A DNA stretch of 64,000 nucleotides. Source: Aliirhizobium wenxiniae (GTDB lineage: Bacteria > Pseudomonadota > Alphaproteobacteria > Rhizobiales > Rhizobiaceae). A program made the translations under genes and the position numbers. This document shows positions 35,683 to 43,661 of the stretch, one piece after another. The DNA lies in assembly GCF_019511445.1 (NCBI RefSeq), contig NZ_JAEUAN010000020.1, forward strand, positions 1 to 64,000. Reading direction: 5' to 3'. The notes beneath the pieces are model-generated. The model ran no database searches and had not been told where the DNA came from. It saw only the letters and a list, made by a program, of their open reading frames with translations. Within the stretch, counting starts at the first letter, position 1, and each line of letters starts with the position of its first letter.

Positions 35683-36669
35683 TCAACCGAGTTCCGTCAC
35701 CTCCACCGTCACATGCGACAGGCCCGGAATGGCATTGAGCTTTTCCTTATAGGACGCAGGCGCTTTGGGAACCGTCGTCGCAACCGAAACGATAGCTGCA
35801 TTGTGCCCTGGGCCAAGCTGCCAGACATGCAGATCCATCACCGTGTCATCGGACGTCTCCATGACCTTGCGGATCCGGCCGGCCAGATCGCCGTCATCCG
35901 GCTGCGCATCGAGCAGAACGCGCGAGGTCGAGCGGACAAGCCCCCACGACCAGCGGGCAATAACGATACCGCCGACAATGCCCATGATCGGGTCAAGCGC
36001 ATTCCAGCCGTAAAGACGACCGAGAATAAGCGCTACGATCGCCAGAACCGAGGTCAAGGCATCGGCCAGAACATGCAGATAGGCGGCACGGAGATTGTTG
36101 TCGCCAGCGCCCGAATGCGCGTGATCTCCATGATGACCGGCATGGGCATGACCGGTATGGGCGTGGCCGCCATGATGACCATGATGGCCGTGATGACCGC
36201 CGTGGTGGTGATCGTGATCATCGCGCAGCAGCCAGGCGCTGATGAGGTTTACCGCAAGACCGATTACGGCGACGAGGATCGCCTGGTCGAAATCGATCGC
36301 CACCGGGTTCGCCAGACGGACAAAGCTTTCCCAGGCGATGAAGAGCGCCACCAGCGCCAGCACGACGGCACTGGCGAAACCGGCAAGATCGCCCAGCTTG
36401 CCGGTGCCAAACGTGTAAAGCGGGTTCTTCGCGTTGCGCCGCGCATACATATAGGCCAGCGCCGAAATCAGCATGGCGCCGGCATGGGTGGACATGTGCC
36501 AGCCATCCGCCGTCAGCGCCATGGAGCCGAAGATCGACCCCGCCACGATTTCCGCCACCATCATCGTTGTGGTGAGCGCGATGACCAGCCAGACCTTGCG
36601 CTCATTGCGCTCATGATCCGCTCCGAGAAACATGTGGTCATGTTTCAGGCTATCGATACTGTTTGCCAT
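35683..36669 (-). CDS. dmeF: DmeF-like cation diffusion facilitator (Co2+/Ni2+ efflux)
   Basis: A 328-residue inner-membrane CDF transporter with six membrane helices. The metal site is formed by HxxxD/DxxxD-type residues in MALTADGWHMSTHAG and in LRAAYLHVLADALTSVLAIVALI. Between helices four and five lies a very His-rich cytoplasmic loop (about 25 histidines in the stretch DDHDHHHGGHHGHHG...HAH), which binds divalent metal. The C-terminal domain is the usual CDF regulatory fold. ATG 36669 is favoured. It follows the dmeR repressor gene in the same direction; in rhizobia dmeRF confers cobalt and nickel resistance. Confidence 0.9.
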   Translation of the reverse strand: MANSIDSLKHDHMFLGADHERNERKVWLVIALTTTMMVAEIVAGSIFGSMALTADGWHMSTHAGAMLISALAYMYARRNAKNPLYTFGTGKLGDLAGFASAVVLALVALFIAWESFVRLANPVAIDFDQAILVAVIGLAVNLISAWLLRDDHDHHHGGHHGHHGHHGGHAHTGHAHAGHHGDHAHSGAGDNNLRAAYLHVLADALTSVLAIVALILGRLYGWNALDPIMGIVGGIVIARWSWGLVRSTSRVLLDAQPDDGDLAGRIRKVMETSDDTVMDLHVWQLGPGHNAAIVSVATTVPKAPASYKEKLNAIPGLSHVTVEVTELG

Positions 36670-36732
36670 GACAGGCTCCATTTCAAACCATCAACCGGCC
36701 GAAGCCGCTTTTAAAACATCGCGCAATGACCT

Positions 36733-37005
36733 TCATCGGATATAGGTCCGCAGGACACCCGCGAGCTCGGCGGCCGCCTTTTCCCGCTCGGCATCGTTTT
36801 CCGCATGGACGACATGCTCGTGCAGATGCCCCTCGATCACCTCGCCGGTGAGGCCCGCCAGCGCGCCGCGGATAGAGGCAAGCTGCTGCAGCACGTCGCC
36901 GCAGGGCGCTTCCGCCTCCAATGCACGCTCGACCGCTTCCATCTGCCCTTTCATGCGGCGCACACGCGCCAGAAGTTTTGCCTTGTCCCGAACGGTGTGA
37001 GACAC
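36733..37005 (-). CDS. dmeR: DmeR, CsoR/RcnR-family metal-responsive repressor
   Basis: A 90-residue four-helix repressor of the RcnR/CsoR class, specialised for Co2+/Ni2+. The metal-ligand residues are visible: H3 in SHTVRDK, C35 in APCGDVLQQ, and H60 and H64 in EGHLHEHVV, the N-terminal histidine being typical of the nickel/cobalt type. The start is GTG 37005 with GGAGGAG upstream. It precedes dmeF by 63 bp. A perfect palindromic operator with a central G-run lies 15 bp upstream, so autorepression and control of the operon are expected. Confidence 0.92.
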   Translation of the reverse strand: MSHTVRDKAKLLARVRRMKGQMEAVERALEAEAPCGDVLQQLASIRGALAGLTGEVIEGHLHEHVVHAENDAEREKAAAELAGVLRTYIR

Positions 37006-37020
37006 GTCTCGCTCCTCCTT

Positions 37021-37042
37021 ATAGTATAGGGGGGTATACTAT
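37021..37042 (-). promoter_or_regulatory. DmeR/RcnR-type operator
   Basis: ATAGTATA-GGGGGG-TATACTAT: a perfect inverted repeat flanking a central G6, the form of site known for RcnR-like repressors (a TACT-G6-AGTA-type element). It lies 16-37 bp upstream of the GTG start of dmeR on its promoter side. Confidence 0.88.
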
Positions 37043-37156
37043 AGTTATTTCGCAGCTATGCAACCCTTCCGCTGAGCCCGTCGGCCACAGGCACACTCTA
37101 GCTCCGAGCAAGCCTGATTTTCTAACCATGTATCGGAAAAAGATGAGGAGACCGCC

Positions 37157-37684
37157 ATGTTCGTTACTTCGAGTTCGACTTCAAATTCCTACGCCGGCCT
37201 GACGGAGAAAACTGCAAACCGCAATACGGAGATGTTCGCACTGGATGAAGACCGCCAGCAGGAAAACAGCAGCGACAGCCGGGGCAATGCCTTGACCAGT
37301 GGCGACACGTCATTCAGCGCCAAGCTGGCAGCCATGTTCCTGGTTCCGGAACGCCCGGAGACCGAGACCGGGCAGGACGCGTTGGAAGCCAGCGCCGGCG
37401 AGAGCCCCTACAGCCAATACGAACAGGAATTCATGGATCTTGCCGACAAGACACTCGCCGAACGGATCCGCGATCAGTATCTGAAGGATCACGACCTGAC
37501 TGAGGATGACGTCAACGCGATGTCGCCTGAGGACCGCAAGGCGATAGAAGAAGATATCCGCAATGCAATTCTCGAGGCGATGGGCGTGAACGAGGAGAAG
37601 CAGGCGATTGCGGTAACCATCAATGTCCCGAATGCAAACGACTTCGCTGCGAAAAATACCGAAGACGAGACGTCACTGCTGTAA
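37157..37684 (+). CDS. Hypothetical protein, acidic
   Basis: A 175-residue acidic soluble protein starting MFVTSSSTSNSYAG at an ATG with GAGGAG upstream. The first ~60 residues are Ser/Asn-rich and probably disordered. The second half is helical, with LAERIRDQYLKDHDLTEDDVNAMSPEDRKAIEEDIR. No named family is recognised. Codon bias and the ribosome site support a real gene. It stands between dmeRF and the MerR regulator and is transcribed in the same direction as the latter. Confidence 0.65.
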   Translation: MFVTSSSTSNSYAGLTEKTANRNTEMFALDEDRQQENSSDSRGNALTSGDTSFSAKLAAMFLVPERPETETGQDALEASAGESPYSQYEQEFMDLADKTLAERIRDQYLKDHDLTEDDVNAMSPEDRKAIEEDIRNAILEAMGVNEEKQAIAVTINVPNANDFAAKNTEDETSLL

Positions 37685-37789
37685 CCATCCAAGCCGCGGC
37701 TTAACGGCTTCATCTGCATCAGGTGCCGGCTTGAACGACAAGGGATCGCTGATTAGATATCTCCAGAGACTATAGGTTTGGAGCGCATC

Positions 37790-38206
37790 ATGTTGTCGAT
37801 CGGCGATCTTTCTAAACGAACGGGCGTCAAGGTTCCGACGATCCGCTATTACGAACAGATGGGCCTGCTCACTGCGGCGGAACGTTCGGAAGGCAACCAG
37901 CGGCGATACGAGCGGCATGATCTGGAGCGGCTTGCCTTTATCCGTCACGCGCGGGATCTGGGACTGGACATTTCCGCCATCCGCGAATTGATCGCGCTCA
38001 GCCAGCATCCGCACCAGCCCTGCGGCAATGTCGATCGGATCGCTAGCGACCACCTGAAAAGCGTGCGCGACAAGATCGAGAAACTGAAGAAACTGGAGCA
38101 GGAACTGGAGCGCATCGTCTCCCACTGCGACGGCGACCACGCGATCGAGGACTGCTACGTGATCCGCTCGCTCTCCGACCACGGGCTGTGCGACGGAGAA
38201 CATTGA
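37790..38206 (+). CDS. MerR-family transcriptional regulator, metal-responsive type
   Basis: A 138-residue regulator with the MerR HTH (LSIGDLSKRTGVKVPTIRYYEQMGLL), the second wing RYERHDLERLAFIRHARDLGL, a long dimerisation helix (VRDKIEKLKKLEQELERIV) and a cysteine-rich C-terminal metal-binding loop: C80 in HQPCGNVD, then SHCDGDHAIEDCYVIRSL and LCDGEH. This pattern fits thiol-coordinating divalent or thiophilic metal sensors, but the metal cannot be identified. The start at 37790 (MLSIGD) follows GGAG. No obvious target gene with a MerR-type promoter is adjacent. Confidence 0.85.
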   Translation: MLSIGDLSKRTGVKVPTIRYYEQMGLLTAAERSEGNQRRYERHDLERLAFIRHARDLGLDISAIRELIALSQHPHQPCGNVDRIASDHLKSVRDKIEKLKKLEQELERIVSHCDGDHAIEDCYVIRSLSDHGLCDGEH

Positions 38207-38260
38207 ACCGAAACAATCCGGCGCTATAGACGGCATGGATTGCCGCACAACGGATTGCCC

Positions 38261-39235
38261 ATGCCCTGCCTTTTTCCCAATCTTGCCCCCTATCACACCG
38301 GTTTTCTCGATCGAGGCGACGACAATCGCATCTTCTTTGCGCTATCCGGCAACCCGCTCGGAAAGCCGGCGCTGCTGCTGCATGGCGGGCCGGGTTCGGG
38401 AATTTTGGAAAGCGCTCGGCGCCACTTCGATCCTGACCTGTGGCACATCATCCAATTCGACCAGCGCGGATGCGGCAAGAGCACACCGAGCGCTGCGGAT
38501 TTTGCCAATACGCTGAGCGACAATACGACGGATCATCTGATCGGCGATATCGACGCCTTGCGTTACATGCTCGGCCTCGACCGATGGCTGGTTTTCGGAA
38601 CATCCTGGGGCGCAACACTGGCACTCGTCTATGCTCAAGCCTTTTCCCATAGCGTTGAGGGTATCGTTCTTGCCGGCATCACCACCACCCGCTGGGAGGA
38701 GATCGACTGGCTTTACAACGGCATGCGCCTCTTCCTGCCGGAAGCACATCAGCGCTTCATTGCTGCCATCCCAGCTCATCTGCGCGAACACCATCCGGTT
38801 ACGGCCTATCATGCCTTGCTCAACGACGGCGATCCGGCCGTACGCCAGAAGGCGGCTTTCGACTGGCACTTCTGGGAGGCTGGGTCGATCTCGGCCAAAA
38901 AGCAGGATGGCGGCATGGCAGACTTGCCGGAGCGCTGGCGCGATCCGGTCTTCGTACTGGCCCGCGCCAGGCTTTGTGCCCACTACTTCCACCATCGGGC
39001 ATGGCTTGCCGATCGGCAGATCATCGACAATGCCTCAAAGCTTTCCGGGATAACCGGTATATTGATCCAAGGGCGGCTGGACCTGCAGGGGCCACCGAAA
39101 ACAGCCTATGAGCTATTCCGAGAATGGCCGACAAGCGAGTTGGTGATGCTTGACGAAGCCGGACACTCGACCGGCGATCGGGGAATGGCCGCCGCAATCA
39201 TGGCGGCGATCGATCGCTTCGCGAAGACGGCTTGA
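38261..39235 (+). CDS. pip: Prolyl aminopeptidase (peptidase family S33)
   Basis: A 324-residue cytoplasmic alpha/beta-hydrolase that removes N-terminal proline from peptides. Seen are the oxyanion-hole motif LLHGGPGSG, the conserved FDQRGCGKSTPSA, the nucleophile elbow GTSWGATLAL (S115 by codon count) and the catalytic Asp and His toward the end in QGRLDLQGPP and DEAGHSTGD. The length is typical. ATG 38261 is used; the ORF extends 21 bp upstream to a TTG. A terminator follows 116 bp downstream. Confidence 0.92.
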   Translation: MPCLFPNLAPYHTGFLDRGDDNRIFFALSGNPLGKPALLLHGGPGSGILESARRHFDPDLWHIIQFDQRGCGKSTPSAADFANTLSDNTTDHLIGDIDALRYMLGLDRWLVFGTSWGATLALVYAQAFSHSVEGIVLAGITTTRWEEIDWLYNGMRLFLPEAHQRFIAAIPAHLREHHPVTAYHALLNDGDPAVRQKAAFDWHFWEAGSISAKKQDGGMADLPERWRDPVFVLARARLCAHYFHHRAWLADRQIIDNASKLSGITGILIQGRLDLQGPPKTAYELFREWPTSELVMLDEAGHSTGDRGMAAAIMAAIDRFAKTA

Positions 39236-39350
39236 CAAGTTTTTCGGACAGGCGCATGAGAGTTTCCATGATCGATATGCGCACAACCACCGCCGCAGTA
39301 TATTTTTGGGCCTACCTGTAAAGGGCGGCTCGACAGATCATCATGTCAAC

Positions 39351-39377
39351 AAGCCGCCGTCAGGCGGCTTTGTTGTT
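39351..39377 (+). terminator. Intrinsic terminator after the prolyl aminopeptidase gene
   Basis: An 8 bp stem aagccgcc / ggcggctt with a GTCA loop is followed by tgttgttt. Confidence 0.75.
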
Positions 39378-39420
39378 TCAGACGGCACCTGACGGCACCA
39401 CAAAATCAAAGGATGCCGAA

Positions 39421-39921
39421 ATGCCCAATGCCCTTCTCGAAGACAGCGAAATATCCCTTCCCCGCCCTGCCGTGCTGACCATCCGTCATGCCAAGCGACA
39501 TGACCTGCCGGAACTCAACGCGATGATCGCAGCGCTTGCAGCACATCATCATGATGCTTCCGCGATGACGCCCGACATTCTTGAACGCGACCTCTTCGGT
39601 GACAGGCCGTGGATCACCGTTCTGGTGGCCGATACCGGTTCGGAACTGATCGGCTACGCCATTCTCGTGCCGCTCTACCGCGCCCAGGAAGGTGCACGCG
39701 GCATGGACCTGCACCATCTCTTCGTGCGCGACGGACAGCGCGGCCACGGCATCGGCCAGCATCTGGTTTCCCGCGCCCGCGACATCGCCAAGGGCGCCGG
39801 TTGCGGTTACCTTTCCGTCAGCGCCACGACCGGCAATTCGGCCGCGCACCGGTTCTACGAACATATGGAATTCAAGCCGCGGCCGGTGACCGGCATGCGC
39901 TATACACAGGCGCTCACCTGA
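39421..39921 (+). CDS. GNAT family N-acetyltransferase
   Basis: A 166-residue acetyltransferase. Its acetyl-CoA-binding motif is LHHLFVRDGQRGHGIGQHLVSRA, and VSATTGNSAAHRFYEHMEF is the typical end of the fold. The N-terminal part (TIRHAKRHDLPELNAMIAAL) is ordinary for GNATs. ATG 39421 has AAAGGAT upstream. It is followed by the DJ-1 gene, 43 bp away, in the same direction, so the two may be co-transcribed. The substrate is unknown. Confidence 0.87.
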   Translation: MPNALLEDSEISLPRPAVLTIRHAKRHDLPELNAMIAALAAHHHDASAMTPDILERDLFGDRPWITVLVADTGSELIGYAILVPLYRAQEGARGMDLHHLFVRDGQRGHGIGQHLVSRARDIAKGAGCGYLSVSATTGNSAAHRFYEHMEFKPRPVTGMRYTQALT

Positions 39922-39964
39922 GCGCACAATCCGGCCAGTGCCGACCTTTGAGGAGAGCGAAGAA

Positions 39965-40534
39965 ATGACAGCGATCGTGGTAGTGCTCACACCGGAATTC
40001 GCCGATTGGGAATGCGCGCTGCTGATGGCGGTGGCGCGCAGCTATCTCGGCGTGACGGTGAAGACTGCGACGGAGGATGGCCGTCCCGTGACCTCGATGG
40101 GCGGGCTGAACGTGACGCCCAACCTCTCCTTTGCGCAAGTCAGGCCAGAGGATTTCGACGCGATCGTGGTGCCCGGCGGACTTGCCTGGGAAAAACAGGT
40201 GGTGCCCGAAGGATTGCATGCTCTTGTCCGGTCGTTCCGGGAAGAGAAGAAGATGGCGGCCGGGATCTGTGCCGCCGCCAGCATGCTGGCCGGCGCAGGC
40301 GTGCTGAATACGGTGAAGCACACGGGCAACCGGCTGGGCTCACACCAGCAGTACCCCGACTATAGCGGTGAAGATTTCTTTATCGATGGACCGAAGGCGG
40401 TGCTTTCGGATGGAGTGGTGACAGCCGCGGGCACGGCCCCCTTCACGTTCACGGTCGAAGTGCTGAAAGGTCTTGGACTATGGGATGCGACGGCCGAAGA
40501 GGAGCTGCTGCCGTTCTCCGCCGAGCATCGGTAA
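39965..40534 (+). CDS. DJ-1/PfpI family protein
   Basis: A 189-residue alpha/beta protein with the class-I glutamine amidotransferase-like fold. Family landmarks are VVVPGGLAWEKQ and the nucleophile elbow MAAGICAAASML with the reactive cysteine C102. Members are deglycase-, chaperone- or protease-like, often stress-related. ATG 39965 follows GAGGAG. Its stop lies 11 bp from the stop of the convergent diheme cytochrome c gene. Confidence 0.88.
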   Translation: MTAIVVVLTPEFADWECALLMAVARSYLGVTVKTATEDGRPVTSMGGLNVTPNLSFAQVRPEDFDAIVVPGGLAWEKQVVPEGLHALVRSFREEKKMAAGICAAASMLAGAGVLNTVKHTGNRLGSHQQYPDYSGEDFFIDGPKAVLSDGVVTAAGTAPFTFTVEVLKGLGLWDATAEEELLPFSAEHR

Positions 40535-40544
40535 CCGTCTCCCA

Positions 40545-41456
40545 TCACTGCGCCGGCACGGCCTTCAGGTAGGCGGCGATGGCTTCGAGGTCGGCTTTCG
40601 GCAGGTGAGCCATGTTCTTCTGGACTTCGACCATGGAGCCACCGGCGGAATCATAGTCCGGGGTGAAGCCGGTTTCGAGATAATTGACGATGTCGCCCTC
40701 GCTCCAGGAGCCGATCGGGCCTGACGATGTAATGCCGGGAATGGTGCCCTCGCCTTCCGGATTGGGGCCGCCGGCGAGCCATTTGCCGGCCTGAAAGCCG
40801 CCGAGCGCGTTGCGCGGCGTGTGGCATTCGCCGCAATGGCCCGGTCCTTCGACGAGATACTGGCCACGCTTCACCTTTTCATCGGCTGATGCGAGCTCGA
40901 CGCGTGGCTCTTCGCTGAAATAGAGGAATTTCCAGCCGCCGACCGCCATGCGGATGTTGAACGGGAAGCCCAGTTCATGAGGCGGCGCGACATTGGAGCT
41001 TGAAGGTAATGTCTTCAGATAGGCGAAGAGGTCGCCTATGTCCTTTGGTGACATGCGGGCATAGGAACCATAGGGGAAGGACGGATAGAGATGTTCGCCA
41101 TTCGGGCCGACGCCGCGGGTCATGGCATTACCGAAATCAGCCAGCGTCCAGTTGCCGATGCCGGCATTCGGATCAGGCGAGATGTTGGGGATATGGAAGG
41201 TGCCGAAGGGGCTAGGCAGCGCCTTGCCGCCGGACATGAGCTTCAGCGCATCGCCTTCAGCACCGGCTGCTGCGTGACAGCTGGCGCATCCGCCAGCCCA
41301 GAAGAGCTGCTCGCCATGGGCCAGATCAGGCGTACCGAGATTGGCCCAGTAGCTTTCCGGATGCGGGTCGGGTTTGGTCAGCGCCCATGCGGTCGCCGCG
41401 CCTAAGGCAACTACCGCGACGCCAGCCGTCGCTACTTTCGACCAGATCGAGGCCAT
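40545..41456 (-). CDS. Diheme cytochrome c, membrane-anchored or exported
   Basis: A 303-residue c-type cytochrome with an N-terminal hydrophobic segment (TAGVAVVALGAATAWA) and two heme-binding sites, GCASCHAAAG and HCGECHTPRN. Conserved axial-ligand stretches are FHIPNISPDPNAGIGNWT and TFDYDS-like GFTPDYDSAGGSM. The layout resembles the cytochrome subunits of periplasmic alcohol, gluconate or sorbitol dehydrogenases, but no dehydrogenase gene is next to it. It lies downstream of a cytochrome c' gene, separated by a strong hairpin. Its electron partner is unknown. Confidence 0.88.
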   Translation of the reverse strand: MASIWSKVATAGVAVVALGAATAWALTKPDPHPESYWANLGTPDLAHGEQLFWAGGCASCHAAAGAEGDALKLMSGGKALPSPFGTFHIPNISPDPNAGIGNWTLADFGNAMTRGVGPNGEHLYPSFPYGSYARMSPKDIGDLFAYLKTLPSSSNVAPPHELGFPFNIRMAVGGWKFLYFSEEPRVELASADEKVKRGQYLVEGPGHCGECHTPRNALGGFQAGKWLAGGPNPEGEGTIPGITSSGPIGSWSEGDIVNYLETGFTPDYDSAGGSMVEVQKNMAHLPKADLEAIAAYLKAVPAQ

Positions 41457-41494
41457 GGCTTGTCTCCGGAATTTTATCCTGCAGGGTCATGAGA

Positions 41495-41525
41495 GGAAGC
41501 CGCGCAGATGGCCTGCGCGGCTTCC
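41495..41525 (-). terminator. Strong hairpin between the cytochrome c' and diheme cytochrome genes
   Basis: A perfect 13 bp GC-rich stem ggaagccgcgcag / ctgcgcggcttcc with a 5-base loop. No T-run follows on the minus strand, so it may be a partial terminator or an mRNA processing/stability element that lets some read-through into the diheme gene. Confidence 0.65.
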
Positions 41526-41539
41526 CCAAACCGTTTTTG

Positions 41540-41980
41540 TCAGCGCTTCAGGCGGTAGGTCTGGTGGCAGGTGCCGCAATTGGCGCCGAGCGTCTTCATC
41601 GCTTCGGCAACGCCGGCCTGATCCGCCGGCATCGCTGCGAGGATCGTGTCGGCATCGCTGCCGAGCTTTAGCGACTTCGCCTTGAAGTCATCCATATTGT
41701 CCCAGATCGCCGGGGCGGCTGCGGAATTGACCTCGGAACCTTCGGGGAACTGATCCGGGAAAGCCTTCATGTCGGTGCTGATCGCCGTCAGCGCTGCCTT
41801 GACCGCTTCCGCATCATAGGGTTTCTCACCCTTGGCAATCGCGCCGAGGGCGCCCATCGAGGCGCCAACCTGCTTCATCATCTGCTCGCGCTTGGCGACA
41901 GGATTGTCCTGAGCGACGGCTGCAGCCGCCAAGCCAAGACAGAGTGCGGCAGTGGCGATGGCGGTCATCCTGATCTTCAT
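41540..41980 (-). CDS. Cytochrome c' (class II cytochrome c)
   Basis: A 146-residue periplasmic four-helix cytochrome. A signal peptide (MTAIATAALCLGLAAAAVAQ) is followed by a helical domain and the C-terminal heme motif NCGTCHQTYRLKR, where the His is the single axial ligand. Class II cytochromes c' bind nitric oxide and protect against nitrosative stress. ATG 41980 has GAGGAG upstream. The diheme cytochrome c gene follows, suggesting a joint electron-transfer or NO-related role. Confidence 0.9.
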   Translation of the reverse strand: MKIRMTAIATAALCLGLAAAAVAQDNPVAKREQMMKQVGASMGALGAIAKGEKPYDAEAVKAALTAISTDMKAFPDQFPEGSEVNSAAAPAIWDNMDDFKAKSLKLGSDADTILAAMPADQAGVAEAMKTLGANCGTCHQTYRLKR

Positions 41981-42149
41981 AGAGAATTCTCCTCGTTATG
42001 CGGCCAGCCCAGCCGGTGATTTACGAGGCGGATATTGGACCGGCGCGCCGATTTGCAAGAAATCACGTTCCCGTCAGGATTGCGGAATACCATAGGCTTC
42101 TGCTGAACACAGCGTTCACAAATAAAGCACAGTGACAGACAGATTACGC

Positions 42150-42782
42150 TTATCGGTGTAACGCCTCCCAGAGTGTGAGTGCTGCAATGGCCAATAACAG
42201 CAATCCGCAACAACGGCCGATCCAGATCGTGGCCGAGTGATTGCCGACCAGCATGCCCCTCGCCCGGCTTGCCGCCACGGCGATCACGCCATAGACGGCG
42301 AACTGTGTTGCCGCGGTCATTGCCGCCATGATGAGCGCCTGTGGCGCGAGCGGGCCGAATTCGGGCCTTAGAAACTGCGGATAGACTGCCAGCATGAACA
42401 TATAGGCCTTGGGATTGATAAGGCAGGTAATAGTGCCTCTGCGAAAGGCCTGCCAATTGGTTTTCGTATCGGCACGCCCGACATCATCGACGACGATGGC
42501 GCTTCTCATCAGGGTGAACCCGATCCAGGCCATATAGAGCGCGCCGGCCACCATCAGCGGCGTAAACAATACGGGCAGGAGTTTTGCCAGCAGCCCGACA
42601 CCCAGCGCGCCATAGGCCGAATGGACGAGACCGCCCAGCATCATGCCTGCCGTGGCCGCCAGCCCCGCTGCCCGGCCGCGGGTGAGTGAATTGGCCAGAA
42701 CGAACATCATGTCCATGCCCGGCAGAATGATAATGCCGAAGAGAAGGGTGAAGAAAAGCCATAGGTTTTCGCCATAAGTCAT
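42150..42782 (-). CDS. LysE family translocator
   Basis: A 210-residue amino-acid/homoserine-lactone exporter-type membrane protein of about six helices. Typical motifs are IIILPGMDMMFVLANSLTRGRAAGLAATAG near the N-terminus (LysE/RhtB hallmark PG-x-x with a helical hairpin) and NPKAYMFMLAVYPQF in the middle. The start at 42782 (MTYGENLWLFF) is chosen; the ORF extends upstream to 42875. It is divergent from a WYL-domain regulator, which likely controls it. The exported substrate is unknown. Confidence 0.87.
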   Translation of the reverse strand: MTYGENLWLFFTLLFGIIILPGMDMMFVLANSLTRGRAAGLAATAGMMLGGLVHSAYGALGVGLLAKLLPVLFTPLMVAGALYMAWIGFTLMRSAIVVDDVGRADTKTNWQAFRRGTITCLINPKAYMFMLAVYPQFLRPEFGPLAPQALIMAAMTAATQFAVYGVIAVAASRARGMLVGNHSATIWIGRCCGLLLLAIAALTLWEALHR

Positions 42783-42868
42783 GTCAGTAGTGCGCCATCC
42801 AGTTATTGCTCGGATCGCCGGATTCTCCTGTTTTTCGGGCCGGCAGGTGGCGCTATAAAACAAGCCAG

Positions 42869-42886
42869 CTGACACCGTTCTGTCAG
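42869..42886. promoter_or_regulatory. Inverted-repeat operator candidate in the LysE/WYL divergent region
   Basis: CTGACA-N6-TGTCAG, a perfect 6+6 dyad, lies 27 bp before the WYL regulator start and 86 bp before the LysE gene start. Its position suits autoregulation by the WYL protein; binding is inference. Confidence 0.6.
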
Positions 42887-42913
42887 TTGCGTGTCCGGTG
42901 GCGGAGAAATGTC

Positions 42914-43603
42914 ATGCGCAAGGCGTCTCGCCTGTTCGAGATCATCCAGATCCTGAGACTGGCGAGAAAGCCGGTGACGGCAGCGCAGATCGCGGCGCAG
43001 CTGGAAGTCACCATGCGCTCGATCTATCGGGATATTGCAGCACTTCAGGCGATGCGGGTACCGATCGAAGGCGAACGCGGCATCGGCTATATCCTGAGGC
43101 CGGGCTTTACGCTTCCGCCGCTGATGCTGTCGATCGAGGAGACCGAGGCGATCGTACTGGCACTGGCGCTTCTTGACCGCACCGGCGACCCGGAACTGCG
43201 ACGCGCAGCCCGGCAGGTTAACCGCAAGATCGCGGCGGCAGTGCCCGAGCCGCTCAGCCAGACATTTTCCACCAATGCGCTGCATGCCTGGGGAACCATC
43301 TCGCCCTCCCCGGATGGGGTGGATCTCGCTCTCGTGCGGCGCGCGATCCGTGACGAGCAAAAGCTGCATATCGACTATCGGGATGAATTGGGTAACGCGA
43401 CCGAACGGTTGATCCGGCCGATTGCACTTATCTATTATTCGCAGACAGCCAACATCGTCGCATGGTGCGAATTGCGCAACGCGATCCGCAATTTTCGTGC
43501 GGACCGCGTCGTGCATTGTGAAGCCTGGGAGGACTTCTTTCCGGGGCAAGGCGACCGGTTGCGCCAGGTCTGGATCGACGGATGGCAGCGACCGATCGCC
43601 TGA
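42914..43603 (+). CDS. YafY-type transcriptional regulator with HTH and WYL domains
   Basis: A 229-residue regulator. The N-terminal winged helix (MRKASRLFEIIQILRLARKPVT, TMRSIYRDIAALQA) is followed by a WYL domain at about residues 120-215, with a region YRDELGNATERLIRPIALIYYSQTANIVAWCELR that binds an effector in relatives. ATG 42914 is well placed. Divergent from the LysE translocator with a dyad between them. Probable repressor of the exporter; the signal is unknown. Confidence 0.88.
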   Translation: MRKASRLFEIIQILRLARKPVTAAQIAAQLEVTMRSIYRDIAALQAMRVPIEGERGIGYILRPGFTLPPLMLSIEETEAIVLALALLDRTGDPELRRAARQVNRKIAAAVPEPLSQTFSTNALHAWGTISPSPDGVDLALVRRAIRDEQKLHIDYRDELGNATERLIRPIALIYYSQTANIVAWCELRNAIRNFRADRVVHCEAWEDFFPGQGDRLRQVWIDGWQRPIA

Positions 43604-43661
43604 TATCCGGATGCGCGGGGCGATTTAACGCCTCTTGCGCATCCGGTGCCGCATTAAAGGC

